Shown piece by piece: positions 1-8,378 of a stretch of 61,472 bases of DNA. Position 1 is the first letter of the stretch. Every line of letters starts with the position of its first letter. The notes below the pieces were generated by a model. That model was not told the DNA's origin. It saw only the letters and a list, made by a program, of their open reading frames with translations, and did not search any database. Source of the stretch: JAICYJ01 sp045806525 (GTDB lineage: Bacteria; Actinomycetota; Thermoleophilia; Gaiellales; JAICJC01); contig JBJMJD010000082.1 of NCBI GenBank assembly GCA_045806525.1, positions 1 to 61,472 of the forward strand. Direction: 5' to 3'. Both the position numbers and the translations under genes were made by a program.

Positions 1-74
1 GCGGCCGCCAGGGCGGTGCCGATGCCGCGGCTGGTGCCGGTGATCAGGGCAACGCGAGTGGGAGGACTGGACAT
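1..74 (-). CDS. Short-chain dehydrogenase/reductase, N-terminal fragment
   Basis: Only the first 24 codons are inside the window; the gene runs off the left edge. The minus-strand ATG at 74 opens a peptide containing VALITGTSRGIG, the TGxxxGIG dinucleotide-binding motif that begins the Rossmann fold of classical SDR oxidoreductases. That motif supports an NAD(P)-dependent oxidoreductase. Substrate and function cannot be judged from this fragment. Confidence 0.8.
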   Translation of the reverse strand, partial: MSSPPTRVALITGTSRGIGTALAA

Positions 75-145
75 GCGGGCGCCAGCGTACCGCGACCGCC
101 GTGGCTGATCCAGAGCGCCAGATGATCGCGCCTAGACTGGACGCC

Positions 146-358
146 ATGCGGGCCGCGGTCACACGCACGCTTCGCGCCGTCAGGTTGGTCATCCGCGACG
201 GGCGGATTCCGCGACCGCTGCGCTGGGCGGGTGCACTTGCGCTGCTGCCCGTGCCCGGGCCGTTCGACGAGATCCTGCTGCTGGCCGTGGCCGGGGTGCT
301 GTGGCTGGGCTACCGCGACCAGCTCAGCGAGGCATGGCAGAAGGCCGCGGCGTCGTAG
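146..358 (+). CDS. Small single-pass membrane protein, unknown function
   Basis: This 70-residue protein has a basic amphipathic start and one hydrophobic stretch (LRWAGALALLPVPGPFDEIL onward), so it is probably a small membrane protein. I do not recognise a family. The ATG at 146 is preferred because TAGACT at 133-138 sits 7 nt upstream, a typical leaderless arrangement; an in-frame GTG at 101 and ATG at 122 are alternatives. It is divergent from the SDR gene. Confidence 0.55.
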   Translation: MRAAVTRTLRAVRLVIRDGRIPRPLRWAGALALLPVPGPFDEILLLAVAGVLWLGYRDQLSEAWQKAAAS

Positions 359-370
359 CGCAGCGCCGCG

Positions 371-1393
371 TCAGGCGGTGGTCTGGAACCGCGTGCGCGC
401 CGCGAGCGTCCGGTACGCCTTCAGCGCACGCGGCTTGTTGCCCAGGCTGAAGGTCGAGGAGTAGTCGTAGTAGACCAGCGCCGCCGTCCGCGGATGCATC
501 TTCACCCAGTTGAACACCTGGCTGACGAACGTCGGATCGTCGATGCCCCAGGGCGCCCACTCGCCCAGGATGAACGGCTTTCCGTAGTTGTAGAGCGGCT
601 GCATGCCCTTCCAGTAGGCCCTGAAGCCCTGGTCGTACAGATCGTCGCCCACGTAGTCGACGTACCGCGTGCCCGGCCAGTAGTCGTGCGGCTGATTACC
701 CCTGACGTTGGGCGCGCCGGCTCCCTGCGGGTTCCAGACCATGGCCACCAGCCCGCTGGGCGTGATCCCGGCGACCGCCAGCGGCGCCTGCAGCTGTCGC
801 AGGCCGGCGGAGTAAAGCGCCGCGTTGATCTCGGCCCTGGTGCCGCCGCGCATGATGATCGCGATCCGCCGGAAGGCCTTCTTGTACTTGCCGGTGGAGT
901 AGGCGGCGCCTCGATGCGTCCCGTTCGCGTTGAACGCGCAGTAGGACATCCAGTAGCCGTTCATCTCCTGCATCGGGCGGATCCAGACGGGGACGCCCGC
1001 GGCATTGGCCTGGCTCGAGTAGGACAGGTAGATGCTGTCGGCCGCGCCGCTTGCCAGCGAGCCCGGCGAGAGCTTGCGGCGGTCGGACACGCGCGTCGCT
1101 CCCAGCGTGATCATCGCGATCCGGTGCGAGGAGGTGGCCTTGGCGATCTGGTTTGCGACGCCGTGCCACCTGACCCAGGATCCACCCAGCATGTCGAACA
1201 TCAGCCAGACGTCGTGGTGATGGCGGGTGAGGCGATCGAAGGCGCCAGGATCCTTGCTGCCGATGCCGAGCCGTGTATGGCCGACCGGCGGCATCCCCGG
1301 CGGCGGCGCTCCCGCGGCCAGCGCCTGTGCGCCCAGGCCGAGCATGGCCGTAACGCAGCAGATACCGATCAGACGACGCGCCAGGAGCCTCAT
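371..1393 (-). CDS. Secreted glycoside hydrolase, GH26 (beta-mannanase)-like
   Basis: The 340-residue protein starts with a signal peptide (MRLLARRLIGICCVTAMLGL, cleavage probably after ALAAG), so it should act outside the cell. The body resembles GH26 enzymes: an acid/base candidate in QEMNGYW (Glu about 143) and a nucleophile candidate in LGEWAPWG (Glu about 278), with YVDYVGDDLYD between them. Such enzymes cut beta-mannans or related glucans; the real substrate is not determinable here. The start is placed at the ATG that opens the signal peptide. The 265 bp upstream, to the VOC gene, show no other gene. Confidence 0.7.
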   Translation of the reverse strand: MRLLARRLIGICCVTAMLGLGAQALAAGAPPPGMPPVGHTRLGIGSKDPGAFDRLTRHHHDVWLMFDMLGGSWVRWHGVANQIAKATSSHRIAMITLGATRVSDRRKLSPGSLASGAADSIYLSYSSQANAAGVPVWIRPMQEMNGYWMSYCAFNANGTHRGAAYSTGKYKKAFRRIAIIMRGGTRAEINAALYSAGLRQLQAPLAVAGITPSGLVAMVWNPQGAGAPNVRGNQPHDYWPGTRYVDYVGDDLYDQGFRAYWKGMQPLYNYGKPFILGEWAPWGIDDPTFVSQVFNWVKMHPRTAALVYYDYSSTFSLGNKPRALKAYRTLAARTRFQTTA

Positions 1394-1658
1394 GCTGAAG
1401 CATGTATCGGCTGCGTGGGCGCGTCTCGGCATTCCCCATTCTGACCATCCGCCCGTGATTGCGCATCCGCTGGTCAGGAGGCGTAGGCTGTCTCGTGCGT
1501 CGCGGCTTCGGCTCCCGACGGCAGTACGCCGCGACTCCGCCGGCCGAGCCCTTGGGAGGGGGCGACTGGCGATGTGCGTCGTCACTGCACAGGAGCCGTA
1601 GGCGGCGCACCCACTCTCTCCGTAGCCGGCCGCGAACCTCGCAAACGGCGAACATGCA

Positions 1659-2396
1659 TCAACGGTTGTGGTTCACGACCTCGACATTGTGGCCGTCCGG
1701 ATCGAGCACGAAGGCGCCGTAGTAGCCCGCGTGGTACACGGCGCGCTCGCCGGGCGCGCCGTGGTCTTGGTAGCCCGCGGCCAGCGCGGCGGCGTGGAAG
1801 TCCCGCACCGTAGCGTCCGCGTCGGCCGGGAAGGCGAGGTGGACGTGCTCGGTCAGCGGGCGCTCATCGTGCACGAGCGAGAAGGAGAAGTCCGGGCCTG
1901 AGAATTGCACCCGATCCGGCTCGTCGTGGGTGAGCCGGAGCCGGGCGTAGGGCGCGATCGTCGCATAGAAGCGCCGCGAGGCCTGCGGGTCGCGGACGCG
2001 TAGCCACAGGTGATCGATGCTGCCATCGGGCACGGGGCGCTCGCGGTCGCCGTGCACCGCCTCGACGCTGTTGCCGTCCGGGTCGAGCAGTAAGGCGCCG
2101 TAGTACTCGGGGCCGTAGACCGTGCGCGGCCCGGGTGGGCCGTCGTTCGTGTAGCCGGCGTCGATCCCGGCTTGCCAGAAAGCGTCGACGGCCGCACGGT
2201 CGGGCGCGTGGAAGCCGACGTGCAGGCCGCGGGTCAGGGGGTGCTGGTCGTCGGTCGGGCCGATATCCCAGTCCTCCCACTCGACCAGCACGGCGTCCGC
2301 GTGGCTCGGCTCGACGCCAAGCACCGAGAGCACTGCGCGGTAGAAGCGCTCGGACGCGGCGAGGTCGGACACTGCGATCCCGACGTGGTCGAACAT
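1659..2396 (-). CDS. VOC-superfamily (glyoxalase/bleomycin-resistance-like) protein, two domains
   Basis: The 245 residues form two tandem vicinal-oxygen-chelate modules. Module 1 starts MFDHVGIAVSDLAASERFYR and ends LLDPDGNSVEAVHGD. Module 2 starts IDHLWLRVRDPQASRRFYA and ends VLDPDGHNVEVVNHNR. The His and Glu positions typical of metal-binding VOC folds are present (DHVGIAV, DHLWLRV, NSVEAV, HNVEVV). Members include glyoxalases, dioxygenases and resistance proteins, so the reaction is unknown. TAGCCT lies 6 nt before the ATG, suggesting a leaderless transcript. Confidence 0.8.
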   Translation of the reverse strand: MFDHVGIAVSDLAASERFYRAVLSVLGVEPSHADAVLVEWEDWDIGPTDDQHPLTRGLHVGFHAPDRAAVDAFWQAGIDAGYTNDGPPGPRTVYGPEYYGALLLDPDGNSVEAVHGDRERPVPDGSIDHLWLRVRDPQASRRFYATIAPYARLRLTHDEPDRVQFSGPDFSFSLVHDERPLTEHVHLAFPADADATVRDFHAAALAAGYQDHGAPGERAVYHAGYYGAFVLDPDGHNVEVVNHNR

Positions 2397-2424
2397 GGCC
2401 CGAGGCTACCATCGCGGGCGGCGC

Positions 2425-2459
2425 CAAGGGGCGGCCCGACGTCGCCGGGCCGCCCCTTG
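2425..2459 (-). terminator. Strong hairpin after the 2470-2742 gene
   Basis: A 13-bp perfect inverted repeat (arms 2425-2437 and 2447-2459, CAAGGGGCGGCCC and its complement) encloses a 9-nt loop. It lies directly 3' of the minus-strand stop at 2470 and before the VOC gene. There is no U-tract, so it would be a U-less actinobacterial-type terminator or an mRNA-stabilising hairpin. Confidence 0.6.
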
Positions 2460-2469
2460 ATGGTGATGT

Positions 2470-2742
2470 TCAGGCGTCGATGTTGCGCGCCAGGAGGGCG
2501 GCCTGCGGCTTGCCCTTGTGCCCGGCCTCCTTCAGGATCGGCGGGACATCGGGGTCGGACACGAAGCTCTGCCAGCCCTGCTCGTCCCAGTCGAATGCGA
2601 CCCAGACGCGATCGGCTTCGGTGGGATCTCGAAAGACCGTCGCGCCCTTGGATCCGTGCTGTCGGCGTTTGTCGGCACCTTTGGTGGAGAACACTTCCAG
2701 GAAGCGGTCGAAGTCTTCCACCTGCGTGGTTGCGAGCAGCAT
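2470..2742 (-). CDS. Small alpha/beta-barrel (ABM-like) protein
   Basis: This 90-residue protein (MLLATTQVEDFDRFLEVFST...) has the size and pattern of dimeric alpha/beta-barrel proteins related to antibiotic-biosynthesis monooxygenases: an N-terminal strand, a helix with the DFDRFLEVF pattern, and a second half with WQSFVSDPDV. An AAAGGA Shine-Dalgarno lies before the ATG. It follows the binding-protein gene by 37 nt on the same strand, so the two are probably co-transcribed. Substrate unknown. Confidence 0.6.
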   Translation of the reverse strand: MLLATTQVEDFDRFLEVFSTKGADKRRQHGSKGATVFRDPTEADRVWVAFDWDEQGWQSFVSDPDVPPILKEAGHKGKPQAALLARNIDA

Positions 2743-2779
2743 GGTCAGTTCCTTTCGTCGGTGGGGTTTCGGAACGGCC

Positions 2780-3922
2780 TCAGGAGGCCAGTGCAGGGAC
2801 GCCTACCTGCCGCTCCTGGGGATCGATCGCGCCCAGCTCCTCGACCACCTGGAAGCGGCCGTTTGTGACCTGGGCGATGTACATGTTCATGCGCACGTGG
2901 TGCTGGCCGGGCACCACCGTTGCCGGCCCTCCCGGGCCCTCGTCGATGTGCGCATGGTCGAGCGCGGCGATGACGTCGGCCTGCTCGAGCGTGCCCGCCT
3001 CCTCGACGGCTGTGGCCCAGAGCCTCAGCCCCCGGTAGAGGCCCGAGCAGCCGAACCCGCTGGTGAACGCGGGAGCCCCTGGGTAGAGCGCGTCGTACTG
3101 CGCCGTCAGCCGGCGGCTGAACGGGTCGGTCACGTCCTGGTAGTAGTCGAGGCAGCTGTACAGCCCCTCGACGTGGGCGGGTGGCACGATCTGCAGCATG
3201 TTCTCGTCGAAGTAGGTGCACACCAGCTGTCCTCCGCGAGCGGTGAAGCCGGATCCGTGCAGCTGCTCGAAGAAGGGCACGAATCCCGGCGGCACGGTCA
3301 TGTTGAACACGACGTCGGCGCCGCTGGAGACGATCCGCTCGATCGTGGCCCGGTAGTCGCCGTGGTCGAGTGGGAAGTACTCCTCACCGAGAATGCTGCC
3401 CCCGTTGGCCGTCACGACGTCACGTACACGCGCGTTCATAACGTGGGGCCAGACGTAGTCGGCCGAGGGCAGGTAGAACGTCGTTGCCCCGGTCCGCTTC
3501 ATCAGCCACGGCACCAGCGTGTCGACCTGCTGCGCCGGTACCGGCCCGGTGCAGAAGACCAGCGGGTCGGACTCCTGCCCCTCGTACTGCTCGGGATAGA
3601 TGTACAGCGTCTTCCCCTCGGTCACCGCCGGGCGCTTGATCGCCTGCCGGGTGGAGCTGAGGATTCCGCCCAGGATGATGTCGACGTGGTGCTCGTTCAC
3701 CAGCTTCTCGGCCTTTGCCGATGCGACCGCGTCGTCGGTGGCGCCGTCCTCGATATGGAGCTCGAGCTTCCGGCCCAGCAGGCCACCCTTGGCGTTGATG
3801 TCGCCGACCACCATCCGCACGACGTTTGCGTCCGCCATTCCGGCCGGCGCCAGCGGGCCGGTCTGGTCGGCGACCAGTCCCACCCTGATCGGTGGGGCGC
3901 TTGCACTCGGTTGTCCAGCCAT
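2780..3922 (-). CDS. AmiC/UrtA-like substrate-binding protein without signal peptide
   Basis: The 380-residue protein is a type I periplasmic-binding fold: IRVGLVADQTGPLAP, an INAKGGLLGRKLEL segment and LYIYPEQYEGQES, which match the branched-chain/amide binding family (AmiC, UrtA, FmdD). The ATG at 3922 has a GGGAGGAA Shine-Dalgarno and leads straight into the domain; no signal peptide or lipobox is seen. A cytosolic ligand sensor like AmiC is therefore as plausible as a transporter subunit, and no ABC permease or ATPase genes accompany it. It is divergent from an HD-GYP/LuxR regulator. Confidence 0.75.
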   Translation of the reverse strand: MAGQPSASAPPIRVGLVADQTGPLAPAGMADANVVRMVVGDINAKGGLLGRKLELHIEDGATDDAVASAKAEKLVNEHHVDIILGGILSSTRQAIKRPAVTEGKTLYIYPEQYEGQESDPLVFCTGPVPAQQVDTLVPWLMKRTGATTFYLPSADYVWPHVMNARVRDVVTANGGSILGEEYFPLDHGDYRATIERIVSSGADVVFNMTVPPGFVPFFEQLHGSGFTARGGQLVCTYFDENMLQIVPPAHVEGLYSCLDYYQDVTDPFSRRLTAQYDALYPGAPAFTSGFGCSGLYRGLRLWATAVEEAGTLEQADVIAALDHAHIDEGPGGPATVVPGQHHVRMNMYIAQVTNGRFQVVEELGAIDPQERQVGVPALAS

Positions 3923-3978
3923 CGGTTCCTCCCTTGGAATCAGTGGTAGTCGCCCGGGGCGACACACATCGACGCGTC

Positions 3979-5586
3979 GTGCGACCATGGTGTCCGACCC
4001 TGTCGGCCAAAGCATCGGGAGGTCTCCCCATTTCTGATCCGCCGCTCCGCCTGGGCGAGCTCGTCGCCACGTTGGCGCTCGCCCAGGACAACGCCTTCGG
4101 ACAGCCGCTCGAGTCACAGCTGCGGTCGTGCCTGCTGGCCACCTGGATGTGCGACCAGGCCGGGTATGACGACGACGTCCGTACCACCGCCTACTGGGTG
4201 GCGTTGCTGCGGTATCTGGGCTGCACGGGACACGCCCACGAGGTGGCCACAGTGTTCGGCGACGAGATCGCCATCCGCGCCCAGACGCTGGTGCACGACG
4301 CCGCGAACCCGGCTGAGGTGATGCGCGATGTGATGGCCTACGCCACGGCCGGTCACAGCCCGGACGAGCGCGACCAGATCGTCAGAATGATCCAGGAGAC
4401 CGCGCGAGAATGGGCCGTGTACAACTTCTCATCGGGCTGCGAGGTGGCCGACATGCTCGCGCAACGGCTCGAATTCGGCCCAGCGGTGCGCGAATCGCTG
4501 CGGTTCACGTTCGAGCGCTGGAACGGCAACGGCTACCCCAGTCACGCCCAGGGCGAGGCGATTCCGCTGCCGATGCGGATCGTCCACCTAAGCCACGACA
4601 TGGAGGCCATCGGCCGCCTGTTCTCGCCCGATCACGCCCTGGAGGCTGCTCGCGACCGCCGCGACACGACCTATGACCCCGCGCTGGCTGACCTGTTCGT
4701 CGCCCACGGCCGGGCCTGGTTCGATCGGCTGGGCGAGACCGAGCCGTGGGACGCCGTGCTCGCACTCGAGCCCGAGCCCCACCGTGTCCTGCTCGGCGCG
4801 GAGATCGATGACGCCCTCACCGTGGTGGCCGACTTCATCGATCTCAAGTCGCCGTACATGGGCGGGCACAGCCGCCGCTGCGCCCGGGTTGCAGCCGATG
4901 CCGGCCAGGTGCTGGGCCTGGAGGATGATGCCGCCGCGACGCTGCGACGGGCGGCGCTCGTGCACGACTTCGGGACAACCGTGGTACCGAACTCGATCTG
5001 GGACAAGCCGGGACCGCTGACGCGAGCGGAGTTCGACCGGGTCGAGCTTCACCCGATGGTGACCGAGCAGATGCTGCGCCGCTCTCCCGCCCTGGAGGTG
5101 CTCAATCCCGTCGCGTGTGCCCACCACGAGAGGTGCGACGGATCCGGATACCACAAACGGCTCCGCGCAGATGACGAGGATCTGAGCACATGTGTCCTGG
5201 CTGCGACCGAGGTCTACGTCGGCCTCACCACCGAGCGAGCCGACCGGCCGCCCTTCGAGCCGGCGGACGCCGCCACCGAGCTCCGCCGGCTGGAGTCGGA
5301 CGGCGTGCTCGAGCCGCGCGCAACGCGGGCGGTGCTGGTGGCAGCCGGCCACGGCGAGCCTCAGACGTCACTGGGCAAGCGCCAGCACAACGCCGGCGGC
5401 CTGACGCGGCGGGAGGTCGAGGTGCTGCGGCTCGCGGCCAGGGGCCTGACCACCGGCCAGATCGCCGACCGGCTGTACATCTCACCGAAGACCGCGGATC
5501 ACCACATCCAGCACATCTACGGCAAGATACGTGTCTCCACACGAGCCGCCGCCGCGCTGTGGGCAATGGAGCACGCGCTGGTGTAG
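3979..5586 (+). CDS. Tandem HD-GYP protein with C-terminal LuxR-type HTH
   Basis: The protein has two HD-GYP-like modules. The first is degenerate (LLRYLGCTGH where LLHDIG is expected, and FERWNGNGYPSHAQGEAIPL). The second looks intact (LVHDFGTTVV, AHHERCDGSGY). A LuxR/FixJ helix-turn-helix follows (LTRREVEVLRLAARGLTTGQ). HD-GYP domains usually hydrolyse cyclic di-nucleotides, so this may couple nucleotide or metabolite sensing to DNA binding. The start is unclear: GTG 3979 is the nearest canonical codon but lacks a ribosome site, while ATT 4030 has GGGAGG 7 nt upstream and begins exactly where the conserved protein starts. Confidence 0.8.
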   Translation: MRPWCPTLSAKASGGLPISDPPLRLGELVATLALAQDNAFGQPLESQLRSCLLATWMCDQAGYDDDVRTTAYWVALLRYLGCTGHAHEVATVFGDEIAIRAQTLVHDAANPAEVMRDVMAYATAGHSPDERDQIVRMIQETAREWAVYNFSSGCEVADMLAQRLEFGPAVRESLRFTFERWNGNGYPSHAQGEAIPLPMRIVHLSHDMEAIGRLFSPDHALEAARDRRDTTYDPALADLFVAHGRAWFDRLGETEPWDAVLALEPEPHRVLLGAEIDDALTVVADFIDLKSPYMGGHSRRCARVAADAGQVLGLEDDAAATLRRAALVHDFGTTVVPNSIWDKPGPLTRAEFDRVELHPMVTEQMLRRSPALEVLNPVACAHHERCDGSGYHKRLRADDEDLSTCVLAATEVYVGLTTERADRPPFEPADAATELRRLESDGVLEPRATRAVLVAAGHGEPQTSLGKRQHNAGGLTRREVEVLRLAARGLTTGQIADRLYISPKTADHHIQHIYGKIRVSTRAAAALWAMEHALV

Positions 5587-5684
5587 CGACAACCGTCCGA
5601 CGGGCCGCCGAGCTGCGCCACCCGTCTACGCACTTCTGGGACGTCAGGTTGTGTAAGAGCGCTGGGTATGCTCCGGTTCCTCAC

Positions 5685-6923
5685 ATGCCACGTGCATTGG
5701 GCGAGCACCACGACATTGCCATCATCGGAGGCGGCCAGGCGGGATTGGCGATGAGCGCCGTCTTGCAACGGCGCGGCGTGCAGCACGTGGTGATCGAACG
5801 GCGACAGATCGGAGAACGGTGGAGGACCGAGCGCTGGGAGTCGCTGCGCTTCCAGTTCCCGAACTGGTCACTCGAACTCCCGGGCTACGCGTACGACGGT
5901 GGGCAGCCGGAGGCCTTCGCCCACTGGTCAGAGATTCTGCGAATCATCCAGGGATACGCGGCAGCCACGGGAGCACCGGTCCGTGAAGAAACGGACGTCA
6001 CCGAGCTGCGCAGGGATGACCCGGGGTTCACGCTCTGTGTTCCCGGCGGGCAGATCCATGCCCGTCAGGTGGTCGTTGCCACAGGCCCGTTCCAGCGGCC
6101 GCGGATTCCGGAAGTGTCGGAACGCATCCCGTCGTCCGTGCTGCAGACCGACCCGACCCGCTACCGACGCCCTGACGACCTCCCGGACGGCGCTGTCCTC
6201 GTCGTGGGCAGCGGAGCGTCCGGCTGCCAGATCAGCGACGAACTGCGGCGCGCGGGTCGCAGGGTGTTCCTGTCCGTCTCCAGCCATCGCCGTGTGCCGC
6301 GGCGGTTGCTTGGCAGGGACGTCTACTGGTGGCTTGACCGAACGGGTCGCTTGGCCCAGACGATCGACGGCCTTCCCGGTCGGCAGTGGCCTCCCTCGAC
6401 GGTGGTAACCGGTGTCGCCGGCGGCTACGACGTCGACGTGCGCGCGATGGCAGCCGAGGGCGTTACCGTGCTCGGGCGCGTTGTGGCAGCGTCGCACCAA
6501 ACACTCACGCTCGCCGGGAATGCGAACGAGGTCCTCGACGAGGCCGACGCATCCTTCGCGGGGTTCGTCGCGGCTGCCCGGGAGTTCGCCGTTGCACATC
6601 CCGACATCGAGTTCGTCGACGAGGAGCTCGAGCTGGCAACCATGCCAGCAGCGGCGCCTGAGATCGGCTCGCTCGACCTCCGGCGCGAGAACGTCGCAGC
6701 GATCATCTGGGCCACCGGCTACGACTACGACTACGGCTGGGTGCGCGTCCCGGTGTTCGACGCCCAGGGGCGTCCACTCCAGCGACGCGGAGTCAGTCCC
6801 GTGCCGGGGCTGTACTTCCTGGGCCTCCACTGGATGCACACGTTCAAATCGGGCCTCTTCTGCGGCGTTGGCGCCGATGCCGAATACCTCGCCGAGCGGA
6901 TGGTATGGCGCCCACTCGAGTGA
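5685..6923 (+). CDS. FAD-dependent flavin monooxygenase/CzcO-like oxidoreductase
   Basis: This 412-residue flavoprotein opens with DIAIIGGGQAGLAMSAVL, the GxGxxG FAD-binding motif, and has ERWRTERWESLRFQFPNW typical of the CzcO/YhiQ flavin-monooxygenase group. A second Rossmann motif for NADPH is VLVVGSGASGCQISDEL near residue 175, and the C-terminus has WATGYDYDYGWV and GLHWMHTFKSGLF. It probably hydroxylates or oxidises a small organic substrate in the cytosol, substrate unknown. It follows the HD-GYP gene by about 100 bp with a possible TATGCT -10 at 5667. Confidence 0.85.
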   Translation: MPRALGEHHDIAIIGGGQAGLAMSAVLQRRGVQHVVIERRQIGERWRTERWESLRFQFPNWSLELPGYAYDGGQPEAFAHWSEILRIIQGYAAATGAPVREETDVTELRRDDPGFTLCVPGGQIHARQVVVATGPFQRPRIPEVSERIPSSVLQTDPTRYRRPDDLPDGAVLVVGSGASGCQISDELRRAGRRVFLSVSSHRRVPRRLLGRDVYWWLDRTGRLAQTIDGLPGRQWPPSTVVTGVAGGYDVDVRAMAAEGVTVLGRVVAASHQTLTLAGNANEVLDEADASFAGFVAAAREFAVAHPDIEFVDEELELATMPAAAPEIGSLDLRRENVAAIIWATGYDYDYGWVRVPVFDAQGRPLQRRGVSPVPGLYFLGLHWMHTFKSGLFCGVGADAEYLAERMVWRPLE

Positions 6924-6935
6924 GGCCAGCTTGCG

Positions 6936-7424
6936 TTATGCATCGAGTCGCAGCACGACCTCGTCCGTCTCCTCGTTGCGCCCATGGGCGAACCCGCGCC
7001 CTTCGCCCACGATACGAAAACCGCACTTGGTCAACACACGAATCGACGCAGCGTTGTCGCTCGCGGCGCGGGCGCACAGAGGACGGGCCGCCTCCACCTG
7101 CAAGAACTCTTGCAGAGCACGCGTGGCAATTCCGCGGCCCCAATCTTCACGGCCTATCCAATAGGTGACCTCGCGCTGCCCCTCGAGGTCGAAGCTCGCA
7201 ATGTGACCCACGACGCGACCGTCGACCTCGACGACCCTGTTCGTCGTAGAGCTGTCGCTCCTCAGGCGGTCCCACCGTCGGTCGAAGGTCTCTCGATCAT
7301 CGGGATTCGGCGAGGTGAACGCGGCCATCCGGATCGCGTCGCGATCCGTCCAGTGCTCGAATAGCACGCCGAGATCACGATCTTCGACGTCACGAAGAAC
7401 CAGCTGTCCGGAGGTTTCGGGCAC
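6936..7424 (-). CDS. GNAT N-acetyltransferase, RimJ/RimL type
   Basis: The 162-residue protein shows the RimJ/RimL order: LVLRDVEDRDLGVLFEHWTD, the central YWIGREDWGRGIATRALQEF acetyl-CoA loop (RGIAT), and NAASIRVLTKCGFRIVGEGR. The GTG at 7424 is preferred; an in-frame TTG at 7463 would add 13 residues. Target (ribosomal protein, antibiotic or metabolite) cannot be predicted. It converges with the flavin monooxygenase. A 24-bp perfect palindrome upstream may control it. Confidence 0.8.
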   Translation of the reverse strand: MPETSGQLVLRDVEDRDLGVLFEHWTDRDAIRMAAFTSPNPDDRETFDRRWDRLRSDSSTTNRVVEVDGRVVGHIASFDLEGQREVTYWIGREDWGRGIATRALQEFLQVEAARPLCARAASDNAASIRVLTKCGFRIVGEGRGFAHGRNEETDEVVLRLDA

Positions 7425-7480
7425 GCTGTTAACGCTATCGGGTGGTTGAGCGGGGACGCGCAACCAGCCGGTGGTCTATA

Positions 7481-7504
7481 CCATTGTGTCACTTGACACA
7501 ATGG
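7481..7504. promoter_or_regulatory. Operator-like perfect palindrome in a divergent promoter region
   Basis: Two 10-nt arms, CCATTGTGTC and GACACAATGG, flank the spacer ACTT. The site lies between the minus-strand GNAT gene and the plus-strand secreted-protein gene. On the minus strand TTGTGT (7501-7496) and TATAGA (7480-7475) could be -35 and -10 elements, so a bound repressor would cover the GNAT promoter. No regulator gene is adjacent, so the cognate factor is unknown. Confidence 0.6.
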
Positions 7505-7550
7505 TCGCATAGTGAGAGCCTCCCGCGCTTCCAACCGAGGAGGGGGTCAC

Positions 7551-8168
7551 ATGTACCTGCGAGCGTTCTGTATTGCCGTAATACTTGCGGCTGTTACAGC
7601 GACGAGTTCGAGTGCCGCAACGTCGACCAGCCAGCACTTCCGATTTCACGGAAGCGGTGCATATGCCGACTGGTTCCAATCGACCGACACAGGCTTTGGG
7701 TTCGCCGAGATTGACGTCACGCAGACACGAAGCGGCAAGGAGTTGTTTGTAAACCAAGACAGGTTCACCGACGGCGTCGGAGACGTGGCTTACACCGTCG
7801 ACACGACCCACGGGTTCAGCTTTTCGGTCGACAGCAAAGGCTTGACGACTGCCACGCTCAGCGGATCCAACATTCCGGCGCGGCGGTGCCGATACGACGT
7901 GGACGGCAATCAACTGGGCTGCAGTCGCGTCAGGATCAACCTATCGGCACACTGGACGGGCGAGGGAGCGATCGGAAAGAGCACCGAAAACGATCACTTC
8001 AGCAGTGACGGGTTCAAGGAGACGTTCCACTCCAACGGCATCAGCCGCTTCGCGACAGCGACCGCCACGATCGCTGGCACATCGTTCACCGTCGCCGACC
8101 TCGACGAGGGCGAGCTATTCCGTTCCAACACCACGGACATCACGATCTGCCACGGAACCAGCTGCTAG
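7551..8168 (+). CDS. Secreted protein of unknown function
   Basis: A 205-residue protein with a clear signal peptide (MYLRAFCIAVILAAVTATSS, cleaved near SSA-AT), so it is exported. The mature part is Ser/Thr/Gly rich, has few charged clusters and carries a Cys pair (RRCRYDV...LGCSRVRINL) and a second at the C-terminus (ICHGTSC), suggesting disulfides and a beta-rich fold. I do not recognise the family. The ATG at 7551 follows a GAGGAGGGGG ribosome site. Confidence 0.75.
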   Translation: MYLRAFCIAVILAAVTATSSSAATSTSQHFRFHGSGAYADWFQSTDTGFGFAEIDVTQTRSGKELFVNQDRFTDGVGDVAYTVDTTHGFSFSVDSKGLTTATLSGSNIPARRCRYDVDGNQLGCSRVRINLSAHWTGEGAIGKSTENDHFSSDGFKETFHSNGISRFATATATIAGTSFTVADLDEGELFRSNTTDITICHGTSC

Positions 8169-8181
8169 TCCGACCGAACGT

Positions 8182-8218
8182 GCGCAGGGCTCACCCGTAA
8201 GCGGGTTGGGCCCTGCGC
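8182..8218 (+). terminator. Hairpin terminator after the secreted-protein gene
   Basis: Outer arms GCGCAGGGC (8182-8190) and GCCCTGCGC (8210-8218) pair perfectly, with an inner ACCCG/CGGGT stem and a TAAG loop. It begins 13 nt after the stop at 8168. The hairpin is GC-rich and lacks a U-tract. Confidence 0.6.
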
Positions 8219-8378
8219 TCACGGTCGCGTGTGGGCCGTCCGGAGCCTGTCCTACGCGATCCGCATCCGTGGGCTGGCAACCGATCACGCGAGCGGGGAG
8301 GCCGCCGCCGGACTTGCCGCTCAGCCGAGGGCGTCGAATCCAGCCAATTCGCGCGATACTGAGCTTTGGAGGCTATGG

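Noticed and set aside
494..1444. 316-codon plus-strand open frame opposite the GH26-like gene
   Set aside because: High-GC antisense frame with His/Arg/Ala-biased composition and no recognisable domain, while the minus strand has a signal peptide and catalytic motifs.
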